From NCBI GenBank assembly GCA_947488615.1, contig CANKZU010000003.1:124001-188000 (forward strand): a DNA stretch of 64,000 nucleotides, in the 5' to 3' direction. Shown here one piece after another: positions 26,568-35,324 of this stretch. Position 1 is the stretch's first letter. Each line of letters starts with the position of its first letter. A program made the translations under genes and the position numbers. The notes beneath the pieces are model-generated. The model saw only the letters and a list, made by a program, of their open reading frames with translations, did no database searches and had not been told where the DNA came from. The DNA is from an uncultured Aurantimonas sp. Its GTDB lineage: Bacteria > Pseudomonadota > Alphaproteobacteria > Rhizobiales > Rhizobiaceae.

Positions 26568-27319
26568 CGACACCGTTGCTCGACGTCCGAAATCTGAGAA
26601 AATCCTTCGGCGCACTCGCTGTCACCGATGATGTCAGCCTCGAAGTCGCGCCGGGCGAACTCCATGCGATCATCGGACCGAACGGGGCCGGCAAGACGAC
26701 GCTGATCCATCAACTTTCGGGAAGCCTCCGCGGCAATTCAGGCACCGTCCACTTCGCTGGCGAGGACATCACCCGGCTCGGCATGGCCGAGCGGGTGCAC
26801 CGCGGCCTTGCGCGGTCCTTCCAGATCACCTCGATCCTCGACGGTTTCAGCGTGCTGGAAAACGCCGCGATGGCCGTCCAGGCGCGTTCGGGCTCCAGCT
26901 TCCGCTTCTTCACGCCTGCGGTGCGCGAAACCCGGCTCAACGACGAGGCGATGTCGGCGCTGGCGCGCGTCCGGCTGGACGACCGGGCAGACCGCCGCGC
27001 CGGCAGCCTGTCGCACGGCGAAAAGCGCCAGCTCGAGATCGCGATTGCCTTGGCTACCGGAGCGCTGCTGCTGCTGCTCGACGAACCGCTCGCCGGCACT
27101 GGCCACGAGGAATCCGCCGTGCTCGTCGCGCTCATGCGGGAGCTGAAATCGACGCACACCGTTGTTCTCGTCGAACACGATATGGAGGCGGTGTTCGCTC
27201 TCGCCGACCGGGTGAGCGTTCTCGTTTACGGCCGGCTGATTGCCACCGGCACGCCGGAGGAAGTGCGCTTGGACCCCAAAGTGCGCAGTGCCTATCTCGG
27301 CGAAGAGGAGGCCGCCTGA
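26564..27319 (+). CDS. Liv-type ABC ATP-binding protein LivG
   Basis: 251-aa ATPase. Walker A is GPNGAGKTT (near residue 38), the signature LSHGEKRQLEIA, Walker B LLLLDEPLAG, and the switch His in LVEHDME. Histidine and aspartate motifs are intact, so it should be active. ATG at 26564 overlaps the livM stop; its own stop overlaps the next ATG. Confidence 0.94.
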   Translation: MTTPLLDVRNLRKSFGALAVTDDVSLEVAPGELHAIIGPNGAGKTTLIHQLSGSLRGNSGTVHFAGEDITRLGMAERVHRGLARSFQITSILDGFSVLENAAMAVQARSGSSFRFFTPAVRETRLNDEAMSALARVRLDDRADRRAGSLSHGEKRQLEIAIALATGALLLLLDEPLAGTGHEESAVLVALMRELKSTHTVVLVEHDMEAVFALADRVSVLVYGRLIATGTPEEVRLDPKVRSAYLGEEEAA

Positions 27320-28017
27320 TGTTGGCGATCGAAGGTCTCGAAAGCGGCTATGGCGACTCCCGCATCCTGTTCGGGATCGATCTCACGGTCGCCGCGGGCG
27401 AGGTCGTCACGCTGCTTGGCCGCAACGGCATGGGCAAGACCACGACCGTCAAATCCCTGTTCGGGCTCTTGAAGCCGCGCGGCGGCCGAATTCTCATCGA
27501 CGGCGACGATGTCACCGGGCGCCCGCCCCACGTTATTGCAAAGCACGGCCTTGGCCTGGTGCCGGAAGGTCGGCAGATTTTTCCGACCCTGTCGGTCGAA
27601 GAGAACCTAGTGGCCACCCACCGCGCCGGTACGGGACCCGCCGAATGGACGCTGACCAAAATTTACCGGTTATTCCCACGCCTTGAGGAACGTCGGCGCA
27701 ATATGGGCAATCAGCTGTCCGGTGGCGAACAGCAGATGCTGGCGATCGGCCGCGCGCTGATGACCAATCCCCGCCTCGTCGTCCTCGACGAGGCCACCGA
27801 AGGGCTTGCTCCGCTCATTCGCGAGGAAATCTGGACCTGTCTCGCCGCCATCAAGGATGCCGGAGCGGCGATCCTTGTCATCGACAAGAACGTCGACGCG
27901 CTCGCCCGCTTTGCCGACCGTCACGTCGTCATCGAGAAGGGCCGCGTCGCCTGGGCCGGAACGACGGATCAACTCAGGTCGACGCCGGAGATCAAGGACC
28001 GGTTTCTGCATGTCTGA
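27319..28017 (+). CDS. Liv-type ABC ATP-binding protein LivF
   Basis: 232-aa ATPase partner. Walker A GRNGMGKTT, signature LSGGEQQMLAIGRAL, Walker B LVVLDEATEGLAP and the LVIDKNVDAL switch (Asp instead of the more usual Glu/His context) are present. Its ATG shares the last base of the LivG stop codon. It is followed 36 bases later by the cupin gene. Confidence 0.93.
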   Translation: MLAIEGLESGYGDSRILFGIDLTVAAGEVVTLLGRNGMGKTTTVKSLFGLLKPRGGRILIDGDDVTGRPPHVIAKHGLGLVPEGRQIFPTLSVEENLVATHRAGTGPAEWTLTKIYRLFPRLEERRRNMGNQLSGGEQQMLAIGRALMTNPRLVVLDEATEGLAPLIREEIWTCLAAIKDAGAAILVIDKNVDALARFADRHVVIEKGRVAWAGTTDQLRSTPEIKDRFLHV

Positions 28018-28053
28018 CACTGACCAATACGCCATGTCGAAGGGAGATATTCG

Positions 28054-28512
28054 ATGACGATCATGACCCCCGGGGTGACCAGAGCCGATGAAGGCATCGA
28101 CGGCATCCGCTGGAACATTCTCGGCCAGACCTACATCCCGAAGCAGCATTGTGGGAGTTCGCTGTCCTGGCACGCGACGTTTCCGGTCGGCACCTTCGTG
28201 CCACCGCATATCCATCCGACCCAGGACGAGTTCATCTACATGTTTCAGGGTCGGTTGGATCTGGTCCTCGACGGCCAGGAGACCTTCGCTCAGCCGGGTG
28301 ACACGATCCGCCTGCCGCGCGGAATACCGCACGGTATCTTCAACCGCAGCGATGCCGACGTGAAGTGCCTGTTCTGGGTTTCGCCGGCGCGCCGGCTCTA
28401 CGATCTGTTCTGGGCGTTGCACAATCTCGGGCCGGAGGCCGATCCGGCCGAGGTCGTGGCCATCTCCGCCAAGCACGAGGTGGATTTCCTGCCGCCGCCG
28501 GATGCCGAGTGA
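28054..28512 (+). CDS. Small cupin-domain protein
   Basis: 152-aa single-domain cupin. Both metal motifs are intact: PPHIHPTQDEFIYMFQG (H-x-H-x4-E) and GDTIRLPRGIPHGIFNRSD (second His), so a mononuclear Fe, Mn or Ni site is expected. No known enzyme class can be assigned; cupins of this size in aromatic operons are dioxygenases, isomerases or metal-dependent sensors. AGGGAGAT precedes the ATG. It sits between the transporter and the FAD monooxygenase in one operon, suggesting it acts on the substrate before CoA activation. Confidence 0.85.
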   Translation: MTIMTPGVTRADEGIDGIRWNILGQTYIPKQHCGSSLSWHATFPVGTFVPPHIHPTQDEFIYMFQGRLDLVLDGQETFAQPGDTIRLPRGIPHGIFNRSDADVKCLFWVSPARRLYDLFWALHNLGPEADPAEVVAISAKHEVDFLPPPDAE

Positions 28513-28543
28513 TCCACACGGCCCAGGGACTGGAGGACAGACC

Positions 28544-29806
28544 ATGAAGGTGATCATTGTCGGGGCCGGCATCGGCGGGCTGACCGCCGCGCTGATGCTG
28601 CACAAGCGCGGCATCCGGGCCGAGGTCTACGAGCAGTCTCCCGCGGTTCGCGAAGTCGGAGTCGGGATCAACACCCTCCCCCATGCGATCCGGGAACTCG
28701 CCGAGGTCGGGCTGTTGCCGGCGCTCGACAAGGTCGGCATCCGCACCCGCGAGCTTGTCTACTACAACCGCCTGGGACAAGAAGTCTGGCGCGAGCCGCG
28801 CGGCACCGACGCCGGCCATCCCGTGCCGCAGTTCTCAATCCATCGCGGACGGCTGCAGAAAGTCATCCACGATGCCGTGATCGAGCGGCTCGGGCCGGAC
28901 GCGATGAAGACCGGGCTGAGCCTCTCCGGCTTCATGCAGGACGAAGGCGGCGTGACCGCGCATTTTACCGACGCGGTGAAGGGCGACGCCGGAACGACGG
29001 TACGCGGCGATATTCTCGTCTGCGCCGATGGCATCCATTCGGCCGGCCGCCGTCACTTCTATCCGGATGAGGGAGCGCCATGCTGGAACGGCGTTCTGAT
29101 GTGGCGCGGTGCGACCGAATGGACCTCGTGGGGTGACGGTCGGACGATGGCGATCGGCGGCGGCATGGGGGCAAAATTCGTGCTCTATCCCATCGCCGAA
29201 CTCGGCGACGGCAAGCAGCTGATGAACTGGGTCGTCAACGTCAAGATGGCCGACGGCAAGACCTCGCCGCCGCCGAAGGAAAGCTGGTCGCGGCCAGCGC
29301 TGCGCTCGCTGGTGCTGCCCTACGCCAAGCGCTTCACCATTCCCGATTTCGATGTCGCCGCGCTCGTCGAGGCGACCCCGCAGGCGTTCGAATATCCGAT
29401 GTGCGACCGCGACCCCCTGCCCCGCTGGACCTTCGGCCGGGTTACGCTGCTCGGTGACGCGGCCCATCCGATGTATCCGGTCGGCTCCAATGGCGCCTCG
29501 CAGGCGATCCTCGACGCCCGCTCCCTCGCCGACGCTTTGCATCGCGCCGAGCACCCCTGCCAGGCCCTGTGGGAATACGAACGGGACCGGCTGCCGACGA
29601 CCGCCGAGGTGGTGCGGCTTAATCGCAAGGGCGGTCCCGAGCGGGTCATCGACGAAGTCGAGAAGCTGGCGCCCGGTGGCTTCGATCAGGTCGATGCCGT
29701 GCTGAGTCGCGCCGAACGCCAGGCGATCGTCAGCGGCTATGCGGGCAAGGCCGGCTTCGCCGCCCAATCGAGTGGTCAAGCGGAGCGCAAGGCCGCCAAC
29801 GCCTGA
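28544..29806 (+). CDS. FAD-dependent aromatic-ring monooxygenase
   Basis: 420-aa class A flavoprotein monooxygenase (PHBH/salicylate-hydroxylase fold), hydroxylating an aromatic ring with NAD(P)H and O2. Dinucleotide motif GAGIGGLTAALMLHKRG at residues 7-23, the DG motif CADGIHSAGR, and the second FAD motif RVTLLGDAAHPMYPVGSNGASQAILD. ATG at 28544 has GGAGGACAG nearby; the frame begun at 28502 is not needed. Last gene of the livK operon. The substrate is unknown; a quinolone-, kynurenine- or anthranilate-type compound would fit the neighbours. Confidence 0.88.
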   Translation: MKVIIVGAGIGGLTAALMLHKRGIRAEVYEQSPAVREVGVGINTLPHAIRELAEVGLLPALDKVGIRTRELVYYNRLGQEVWREPRGTDAGHPVPQFSIHRGRLQKVIHDAVIERLGPDAMKTGLSLSGFMQDEGGVTAHFTDAVKGDAGTTVRGDILVCADGIHSAGRRHFYPDEGAPCWNGVLMWRGATEWTSWGDGRTMAIGGGMGAKFVLYPIAELGDGKQLMNWVVNVKMADGKTSPPPKESWSRPALRSLVLPYAKRFTIPDFDVAALVEATPQAFEYPMCDRDPLPRWTFGRVTLLGDAAHPMYPVGSNGASQAILDARSLADALHRAEHPCQALWEYERDRLPTTAEVVRLNRKGGPERVIDEVEKLAPGGFDQVDAVLSRAERQAIVSGYAGKAGFAAQSSGQAERKAANA

Positions 29807-29865
29807 GACAAGTTCTCCAAGGGGAGGACGAGTCATTCACGATGCTGATTGCAAGTGCGATTTAT

Positions 29866-29883
29866 TAGTTTAATGTTAAAATA
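29866..29883. promoter_or_regulatory. MarR-type operator palindrome, SDR-marR operon promoter
   Basis: TAGTTTA-ATGT-TAAAATA. The right arm contains TAAAAT (29877-29882), which matches a -10 element at five of six bases. Transcription would start near 29889, leaving a leader just long enough for the AGGA site at 29896 and GTG at 29907. This is the promoter of the operon that contains the MarR gene itself, so autoregulation is likely. Confidence 0.65.
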
Positions 29884-29906
29884 ATTTTCGGATGCAGGAT
29901 GATCCC

Positions 29907-30671
29907 GTGACCATCGAACGAAGGCCCCGACATATCCTCGTCACCGGCGCCTCCCGCGGCATCGGGCGGACGATCGCCGGGCGCTTTGTCGCTTCGGGCG
30001 ATACGGTGACAGTGCTGGCACGCTCTCTCGATGGGGCCGAAAAGGTTCGCGCCGAACTCGGAGCCGCGGCCGCCGTCGCGGCGGATGTCACCGATGCCTC
30101 GGCCTTGGAAGAGGCGCTCGGCACGGCCGTCAAACGCTCTGGCCCCATCCAAATACTGGTCAACAATGCCGGCGGAGCCGAGACCGCACCGGTGTCCCTG
30201 CTCGATGTCGACCAACTGCGGCGGATGATGGCGCTCAATGTCGAGCCGGTGCTGACCGCCATACGCTCGGTATTACCGGCCATGAAGGAGCGCGGCTTCG
30301 GCCGGATCGTCACCATTGCCTCGACCGCCGGGCTCAAGGGCTATCCCTATGTTGGGGCCTATTGCGCCGCCAAACATGCTGTCGTCGGGCTCACCCGGGC
30401 GCTGGCGCTGGAACTCGCGCCGAAAGGCGTCACCGTCAACGCGGTCTGTCCGGGTTACACCGACACCGACCTCGTGTCGGAGTCGCTCGACAAGCTGGAG
30501 GAGAAGACCGGGCGCGCCCGCGCCGACCTTCTCGCCGAATTCACCGGCGCCAATCCTCTCGGTCGACTGATCCGTCCCGACGAGGTGGCCGATTGTGTGC
30601 ATTGGCTGGCTGGCGCCGGCGCCTCGGCAATCACCGGACAGGCGATCGCGGTTGCGGGAGGCGAGCTATGA
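29907..30671 (+). CDS. SDR-family oxidoreductase (3-hydroxyacyl-CoA dehydrogenase-like)
   Basis: About 254 aa, short-chain dehydrogenase. Cofactor motif GASRGIGR near residue 13, NNAG near the middle, catalytic Ser in IASTAGLKG, and YCAAKHA (Tyr-x3-Lys). NAD(H) or NADP(H) is not decided. I prefer GTG at 29907, which has AGGA seven bases upstream; an ATG at 29892 adds five residues but has no such site and lies close to the predicted transcription start. In the abm-like pathway it would oxidise the 3-hydroxyacyl-CoA. First gene of a run joined by tight overlaps. Confidence 0.88.
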   Translation: MTIERRPRHILVTGASRGIGRTIAGRFVASGDTVTVLARSLDGAEKVRAELGAAAAVAADVTDASALEEALGTAVKRSGPIQILVNNAGGAETAPVSLLDVDQLRRMMALNVEPVLTAIRSVLPAMKERGFGRIVTIASTAGLKGYPYVGAYCAAKHAVVGLTRALALELAPKGVTVNAVCPGYTDTDLVSESLDKLEEKTGRARADLLAEFTGANPLGRLIRPDEVADCVHWLAGAGASAITGQAIAVAGGEL

Positions 30672-31213
30672 GCAACGCTCGACGCGAGACGGCCGATACT
30701 ATCGACGCCGAGTCCAAGGTGCGCGAAAGTCCGCAACACCACCGCGCCGAATTGCGCCTGTGGCTGCGGCTTCTGACCTGCGCCAATCTTATCGAAGCCA
30801 AGATCCGCAAACGGCTGCGCGAGGAGTTCGACACCACCCTTCCGCGCTTCGATCTGATGGCGCAGCTCGAGCGCTCGCCGGACGGCATTCTCTTGGGCGA
30901 GCTGTCCCGCCGGATGATGGTTTCCAACGGCAATGTGACGGGGCTCGTCGATCGTCTGGTCCAGGAAGATCTCATCGAACGTCAGGTCTCCGAGACCGAT
31001 CGCCGTGCGGTCCGTGTTCGCCTGACAACCAAGGGGCGATTGGTTTTCGCGACGATGGCGGAGGCGCACGGCAACTGGATCGCCGAGATGCTCGAAGAAC
31101 TTGCTCCGGCCGAGCAGGAGGCGCTCTGGAACCAGCTTGGGGACCTCAAGGCCTCGGTCCGCAAGGCGAGCAACAGCACACGGATGCCGACCGTCCGCGG
31201 GGAGATATCATGA
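30668..31213 (+). CDS. MarR-family transcriptional regulator
   Basis: 181-aa winged-helix regulator. DNA-recognition helix [49 protein letters not shown] is typical, and the wing reads [13 protein letters not shown] at 30668 overlaps the SDR stop by four bases. Its position inside the CoA pathway, and the identical palindrome before the three catabolic units, make it the candidate repressor for all of them. By analogy with BadR, CouR and FerR, a pathway CoA-thioester is the probable inducer. Confidence 0.9.
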   Translation: MSNARRETADTIDAESKVRESPQHHRAELRLWLRLLTCANLIEAKIRKRLREEFDTTLPRFDLMAQLERSPDGILLGELSRRMMVSNGNVTGLVDRLVQEDLIERQVSETDRRAVRVRLTTKGRLVFATMAEAHGNWIAEMLEELAPAEQEALWNQLGDLKASVRKASNSTRMPTVRGEIS

Positions 31214-32043
31214 AACGCCATAACGCCGTTGCTGCGCCGCTCGCCGAGTTCACGCCGGAGCATTTTCGCCTGTCGATCGACGGCGGCATCGCGACCGTGA
31301 TGCTGAACCGGCCGGAGCGGAAGAATCCGCTGACCTTCGAGAGCTATGCCGAGCTGCGCGACACCTTCCACGCGCTGCGCTTCGACGACACGTTGACGGC
31401 CGTCGTGCTCACCGGCGCCGGCGGCAATTTCTCCAGCGGCGGCGATGTTTTCGAGATCATCGAGCCGCTGACCAAAATGAGCGCCTCCCAGCTCCATGCC
31501 TTCACGACGATGACCGGCGATCTGGTCAAGGAGATGCGGGCCTGCCCGCAACCGGTGATCAGTGCGGTCGAGGGCGTGTGCGCTGGCGCCGGCGCGATCA
31601 TGGCCATGGCGTCGGATATGCGGGTCGGAGCTGCGGGCGCCAAGGTCGCCTTCCTGTTCAATCGCGTCGGCCTTGCTGGCTGCGACATGGGCGCCTGTGC
31701 GATCCTGCCGCGCATCGTCGGCCAGGGTCGCGCCTCCGAACTCCTCTACACTGGCCGCTTCATGAGTGCCGAGGAAGGCGAGCGCTGGGGGTTTTTCAAC
31801 CGCCTCGCTGACAAGGGTGGCGCGCTCGATGCCGCCATGGAGATGGCAAAGACGCTGAGCGAAGGGCCCACCTACGCCAATTCCGTGACCAAGCGCATGC
31901 TGCAGATGGAATGGGCAATGGGCGTCGACGAGGCCATTGACGCCGAGGCGATCGCCCAGGCGCTGTGCATGAAGACCGGTGATTTCCGCCGCGCCTTTGA
32001 GGCCTTCGCCGAAAAGCGCCGGCCGGTCTTCGAGGGAAACTGA
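31210..32043 (+). CDS. Crotonase-fold enoyl-CoA hydratase/isomerase family protein
   Basis: 277 aa. Oxyanion-hole segments [14 protein letters not shown] and [16 protein letters not shown] mark a crotonase. Compared with rat mitochondrial hydratase, the two catalytic glutamates align with Ile (in GAGAIMA) and Arg (in LFNRVG), while Asp appears in GLAGCDMGA, at a position used by PaaG-type isomerases. A plain hydratase reaction is therefore doubtful; isomerisation, ring hydrolysis or another CoA-ester reaction is possible. ATG at 31210 overlaps the marR stop. Confidence 0.88.
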   Translation: MKRHNAVAAPLAEFTPEHFRLSIDGGIATVMLNRPERKNPLTFESYAELRDTFHALRFDDTLTAVVLTGAGGNFSSGGDVFEIIEPLTKMSASQLHAFTTMTGDLVKEMRACPQPVISAVEGVCAGAGAIMAMASDMRVGAAGAKVAFLFNRVGLAGCDMGACAILPRIVGQGRASELLYTGRFMSAEEGERWGFFNRLADKGGALDAAMEMAKTLSEGPTYANSVTKRMLQMEWAMGVDEAIDAEAIAQALCMKTGDFRRAFEAFAEKRRPVFEGN

Positions 32044-32047
32044 GACG

Positions 32048-33202
32048 ATGGCGGACAAGAGCTTCCTCGCCTGGCCGTTCTTCGAGGAGCGCCACCGCCG
32101 GCTGGCGGACGAAGCCGAGCGCTGGGCAACCGACAACGTTCCTGCTCTCGCCGATCATCATGACATCGACGCAAACTGCCGCCGGCTGGTCGAGGCGATG
32201 GGCGCGGCTGGCTTTCTCGCCTATGCCGCGCCGGAGGACGGGCGTTTCGACGTCCGCAGCCTGTGCATCCTGCGCGAGACATTCGCGCGGCACGACGGTC
32301 TGGCCGATTTCGCCTTCGCTATGCAGGGACTGGGCACCGGTGCCCTGACGCTCTTTGGGTCCGACGCGCTGAAGCGGCGGATTTTGCCGGGCGTGCGCGC
32401 CGGCGAGACCATTGCCGCCTTCGCCCTGACCGAGCCCGAGGCGGGGTCGGACGTCGCTCAGATCGCGCTGAAGGCCACGCCCGCCGGCAACGATGCGATC
32501 CGGCTCGATGGCGAGAAGATCTGGATTTCCAACGGCGGCATCGCCGATCATTACGTGGTGTTTGCACGGACCGGCGAGGCGCCGGGCGCGAAGGGGCTGT
32601 CGGCGTTTTCGGTTCCTGCCGACACGCCGGGCCTCGTGATCGCCGAGCGGCTAGAGACAATCGCGCCGCATCCGCTGGCACGCCTGACATTCGATGACTG
32701 CCGTATTCCTGCGGCGAACCGCATCGGCAGGGGTGGCGACGGCTTCAAGATCGCCATGGCGACGCTCGACGTGTTCCGTTCGACGGTCGGGGCCGCCGCG
32801 CTCGGCTTTGCTCGCCGCGCCCTCGACGTCACCCTGGAGCGGGCGCGCACCCGCCAGCTTTTCGGCGGGCCGCTTGCCGATCTGCCGCTCACCCAGACCG
32901 CATTGGCGGAGATGGCGACGGCTATCGATACCTCCGCCCTCCTCGTCTACCGCGCCGCCTGGACCCGCGACTCCGGCGCGACGCGCATCACCCGCGAAGC
33001 CGCGATGGCCAAGATGGTGGCGACCGAAAGCGCCCAGGAGGTCATCGACCGCGCGGTGCAGATCCACGGGGCCGAGGGGGTGCGGTCCGGTTCGGTTCCC
33101 GAGACGCTCTATCGCGAAATCCGCGCGCTTCGCATCTACGAAGGCGCCACGGAGGTCCAGAAACTCATCATCACCCGCCAACTCCTGTCGCAAGTCGCTT
33201 GA
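32048..33202 (+). CDS. Acyl-CoA dehydrogenase
   Basis: 384-aa FAD enzyme that introduces a double bond into an acyl-CoA. Features include [23 protein letters not shown], and the C-terminal [10 protein letters not shown] and [19 protein letters not shown], where the Glu of YEG is the expected catalytic base. ATG at 32048 is four bases after the crotonase stop. In the abm-type scheme it would desaturate the cyclohexane-carboxyl-CoA intermediate; electrons would pass to ETF. Confidence 0.92.
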   Translation: MADKSFLAWPFFEERHRRLADEAERWATDNVPALADHHDIDANCRRLVEAMGAAGFLAYAAPEDGRFDVRSLCILRETFARHDGLADFAFAMQGLGTGALTLFGSDALKRRILPGVRAGETIAAFALTEPEAGSDVAQIALKATPAGNDAIRLDGEKIWISNGGIADHYVVFARTGEAPGAKGLSAFSVPADTPGLVIAERLETIAPHPLARLTFDDCRIPAANRIGRGGDGFKIAMATLDVFRSTVGAAALGFARRALDVTLERARTRQLFGGPLADLPLTQTALAEMATAIDTSALLVYRAAWTRDSGATRITREAAMAKMVATESAQEVIDRAVQIHGAEGVRSGSVPETLYREIRALRIYEGATEVQKLIITRQLLSQVA

Positions 33203-33212
33203 GGAGGATGCC

Positions 33213-34853
33213 ATGACCGATAGCTGCCATGTCGATACTTTCGTTCTCGACAATCTGCCGCCGGCGGACCTGATGCCGGATTTCATCAATCTCGACCGGC
33301 TTGGCTATCCGGCGCAGCTCAACGCCACGGTCGAACTCGTCGATCGCCACGTCGCCGAGGGCCGCGGCGAACGCGTCGCGCTGATCGGCCCGGACGTCAC
33401 CTGGACCTATCGCGAACTCGCACGGATGATCGACCGGATGGCCAACGTTCTCGTGGGCAGGCTCGGTCTCGTCCCCGGCAACCGGGTCCTGCTCCGCTCG
33501 GCCAATAACCCGACGCTGGTGGCGCTCTATATGGCGGTGATCAAGGCGGGCGGTGTCGTCGTGGCGACGATGCCACTCTTGCGGGCGAAGGAGCTCGCCA
33601 AGATCGTCGACAAGGCCGAGATCGGCTTGGCCTTCTGCGATGCCGCGCTGTTTGACGAGATGGAAAAGGCCGCTTCCGGATCTCCCGTGCTCGAGCGCGT
33701 GGTGACATGGACCGGCACTGTGGGCGGGGAGTTGGGAGAGCTTGTCGGGGAGGTCTCCGATCATTTCGACGCGCCGCCGACCCGGGCCGACGACCCCTGC
33801 CTTCTCGGCTTCACCTCCGGCACAACAGGTGTTCCCAAGGCGACGGTCCACTATCACCGGGACCTTCTCGTCATCTGCGACTGCTACGCGAAAGAGGTGC
33901 TGCGGGCGAACGCCGACGACGTTTTCATCGGCTCTCCTCCCCTCGCCTTTACCTTCGGCCTCGGCGGCCTTGTCCTGTTCCCGTTCCGGATCGGCGCGGC
34001 GGCCGTGCTGATCGAAAAGGCCGCACCGCCGGATCTTGCCAAGGCGATCGGCGACTATCGCGCGACCGTCTGCTTCACCGCGCCGACCGCCTATCGAGCG
34101 ATCGCGGCCAAGAGCGAGGAGTTCGATCTCTCGTCCTTGCGCAAATGCGTCTCGGCCGGCGAGACATTGCCGCCTCCAACCTATGAGGCTTGGCTGGAGG
34201 CGACCGGGCTCAAGCTGATGGACGGCATCGGCGCGACGGAAATGCTGCATATCTTCATCGCCGCGCGCGAAGACGAGATCCGGCCCGGAGCGACCGGAAA
34301 GCCGGTTCCCGGCTACGAGGCGCGGGTGATCGACGCCGACGGCAAGCGCTGCCCGACCGGGACGCCCGGGCACCTCGCCGTACGCGGTCCGATCGGCTGT
34401 CGCTACCTCGCCGACGAGCGTCAGGCGGCCTATGTCCAAAGCGGCTGGAACATCACCGGCGACACCTATGTCGAGGACGCGGACGGTTATTTCTGGTTCA
34501 AGGCGCGCAACGACGACATGATCGTATCCTCGGGCTACAACATCGCCGGCCCGGAGGTCGAAGCCTCGCTCCTCGCGCATCCGGCCGTCGCGGAAGCCGG
34601 GGTCGTCGGTGCCCCGGACGCGGATCGTGGCTGCATCGTCAAAGCCTACGTGCTGCTGGCCGATGGCCAAGCCGGGGATGCGGCCTTGGTCAAGGCGCTG
34701 CAGGACCATGTGAAACAGGACCTCGCGCCCTATAAATACCCCCGGTCGATCGTCTTCGTCGAGGCGCTGCCGAAGACCGAGTCGGGCAAACTGCAACGCT
34801 TCGCGCTGCGCCAGCAGGCGGAACGAGAAACCAGCCAGGGAGAATTGGCGTGA
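33213..34853 (+). CDS. 2-aminobenzoate/benzoate-type CoA ligase
   Basis: 546-aa ANL-superfamily ligase that activates an aromatic acid with ATP and CoA. The opening HVDTFVLDNLPPADLMPDFINLDRLGYPAQLNATVELVDRHV matches 2-aminobenzoate-CoA ligases. AMP-binding motifs: FTSGTTGVPKATVHYH, DGIGATEMLH, GDTYVEDADGYFWFKARNDDMI and the Lys in KTESGKLQR. GAGGAGG precedes the ATG at 33213. It probably makes 2-aminobenzoyl-CoA or a near relative; the closest alternative substrates are benzoate or salicylate. Confidence 0.9.
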   Translation: MTDSCHVDTFVLDNLPPADLMPDFINLDRLGYPAQLNATVELVDRHVAEGRGERVALIGPDVTWTYRELARMIDRMANVLVGRLGLVPGNRVLLRSANNPTLVALYMAVIKAGGVVVATMPLLRAKELAKIVDKAEIGLAFCDAALFDEMEKAASGSPVLERVVTWTGTVGGELGELVGEVSDHFDAPPTRADDPCLLGFTSGTTGVPKATVHYHRDLLVICDCYAKEVLRANADDVFIGSPPLAFTFGLGGLVLFPFRIGAAAVLIEKAAPPDLAKAIGDYRATVCFTAPTAYRAIAAKSEEFDLSSLRKCVSAGETLPPPTYEAWLEATGLKLMDGIGATEMLHIFIAAREDEIRPGATGKPVPGYEARVIDADGKRCPTGTPGHLAVRGPIGCRYLADERQAAYVQSGWNITGDTYVEDADGYFWFKARNDDMIVSSGYNIAGPEVEASLLAHPAVAEAGVVGAPDADRGCIVKAYVLLADGQAGDAALVKALQDHVKQDLAPYKYPRSIVFVEALPKTESGKLQRFALRQQAERETSQGELA

Positions 34854-35305
34854 ACCTGACCCGTCCGACCGTCGGCGAGGCCGCGACATCCGATCGCCCG
34901 ACCGCCGACGGCGGCCTCACCGCTTTGCAACCAGCGGGTTGGCCGACGCCAAAAGGCTACGCCAACGGCGTCATGGGACGGGGTAACATGGTCCTGACCG
35001 GCGGGCTGATCGGCTGGGACGAGAATGAGGAATTCCCCGAGGGCTTCGTCGCCCAGGTCGAACAGACCCTGAGGAACGTGCTCGCCGTCGTGGCGGAGGC
35101 CGGCGGCGGACCCGAGCACATCGCGCGGTTGACATGGTATGTCCGGAGCATTGCCACCTACCGCGCTTCGCTGGCCGAACTCGGCCCCGTCTATCGCCGG
35201 GTCATGGGCCGCCACTATCCGGCGATGGCGCTTGTCGAGGTCTCCGATCTGGTCGAGCCGAAGGCGCTGGTCGAGATCGAAGCCACGGCCATCGTGCCGG
35301 ACTGA
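34850..35305 (+). CDS. RidA/YjgF-family enamine/imine deaminase
   Basis: 151-aa RidA-type trimeric protein. Core motif LQPAGWPTPKGYANGVMGRGNMVLTGGLIGWD, then NVLAVVAEAGGGPEHIARLTWYVRSIATYR and RRVMGRHYPAMALVEVSDL. The usual C-terminal Arg of IARVEI-type sequence is not exactly present, so deaminase chemistry is plausible but not proven. GTG start overlaps the ligase stop by four bases. In this operon an attractive task is hydrolysis of the enamine left after dearomatisation of 2-aminobenzoyl-CoA. Confidence 0.87.
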   Translation: MNLTRPTVGEAATSDRPTADGGLTALQPAGWPTPKGYANGVMGRGNMVLTGGLIGWDENEEFPEGFVAQVEQTLRNVLAVVAEAGGGPEHIARLTWYVRSIATYRASLAELGPVYRRVMGRHYPAMALVEVSDLVEPKALVEIEATAIVPD

Positions 35306-35324
35306 CCAGGGATCACGACGCGCC

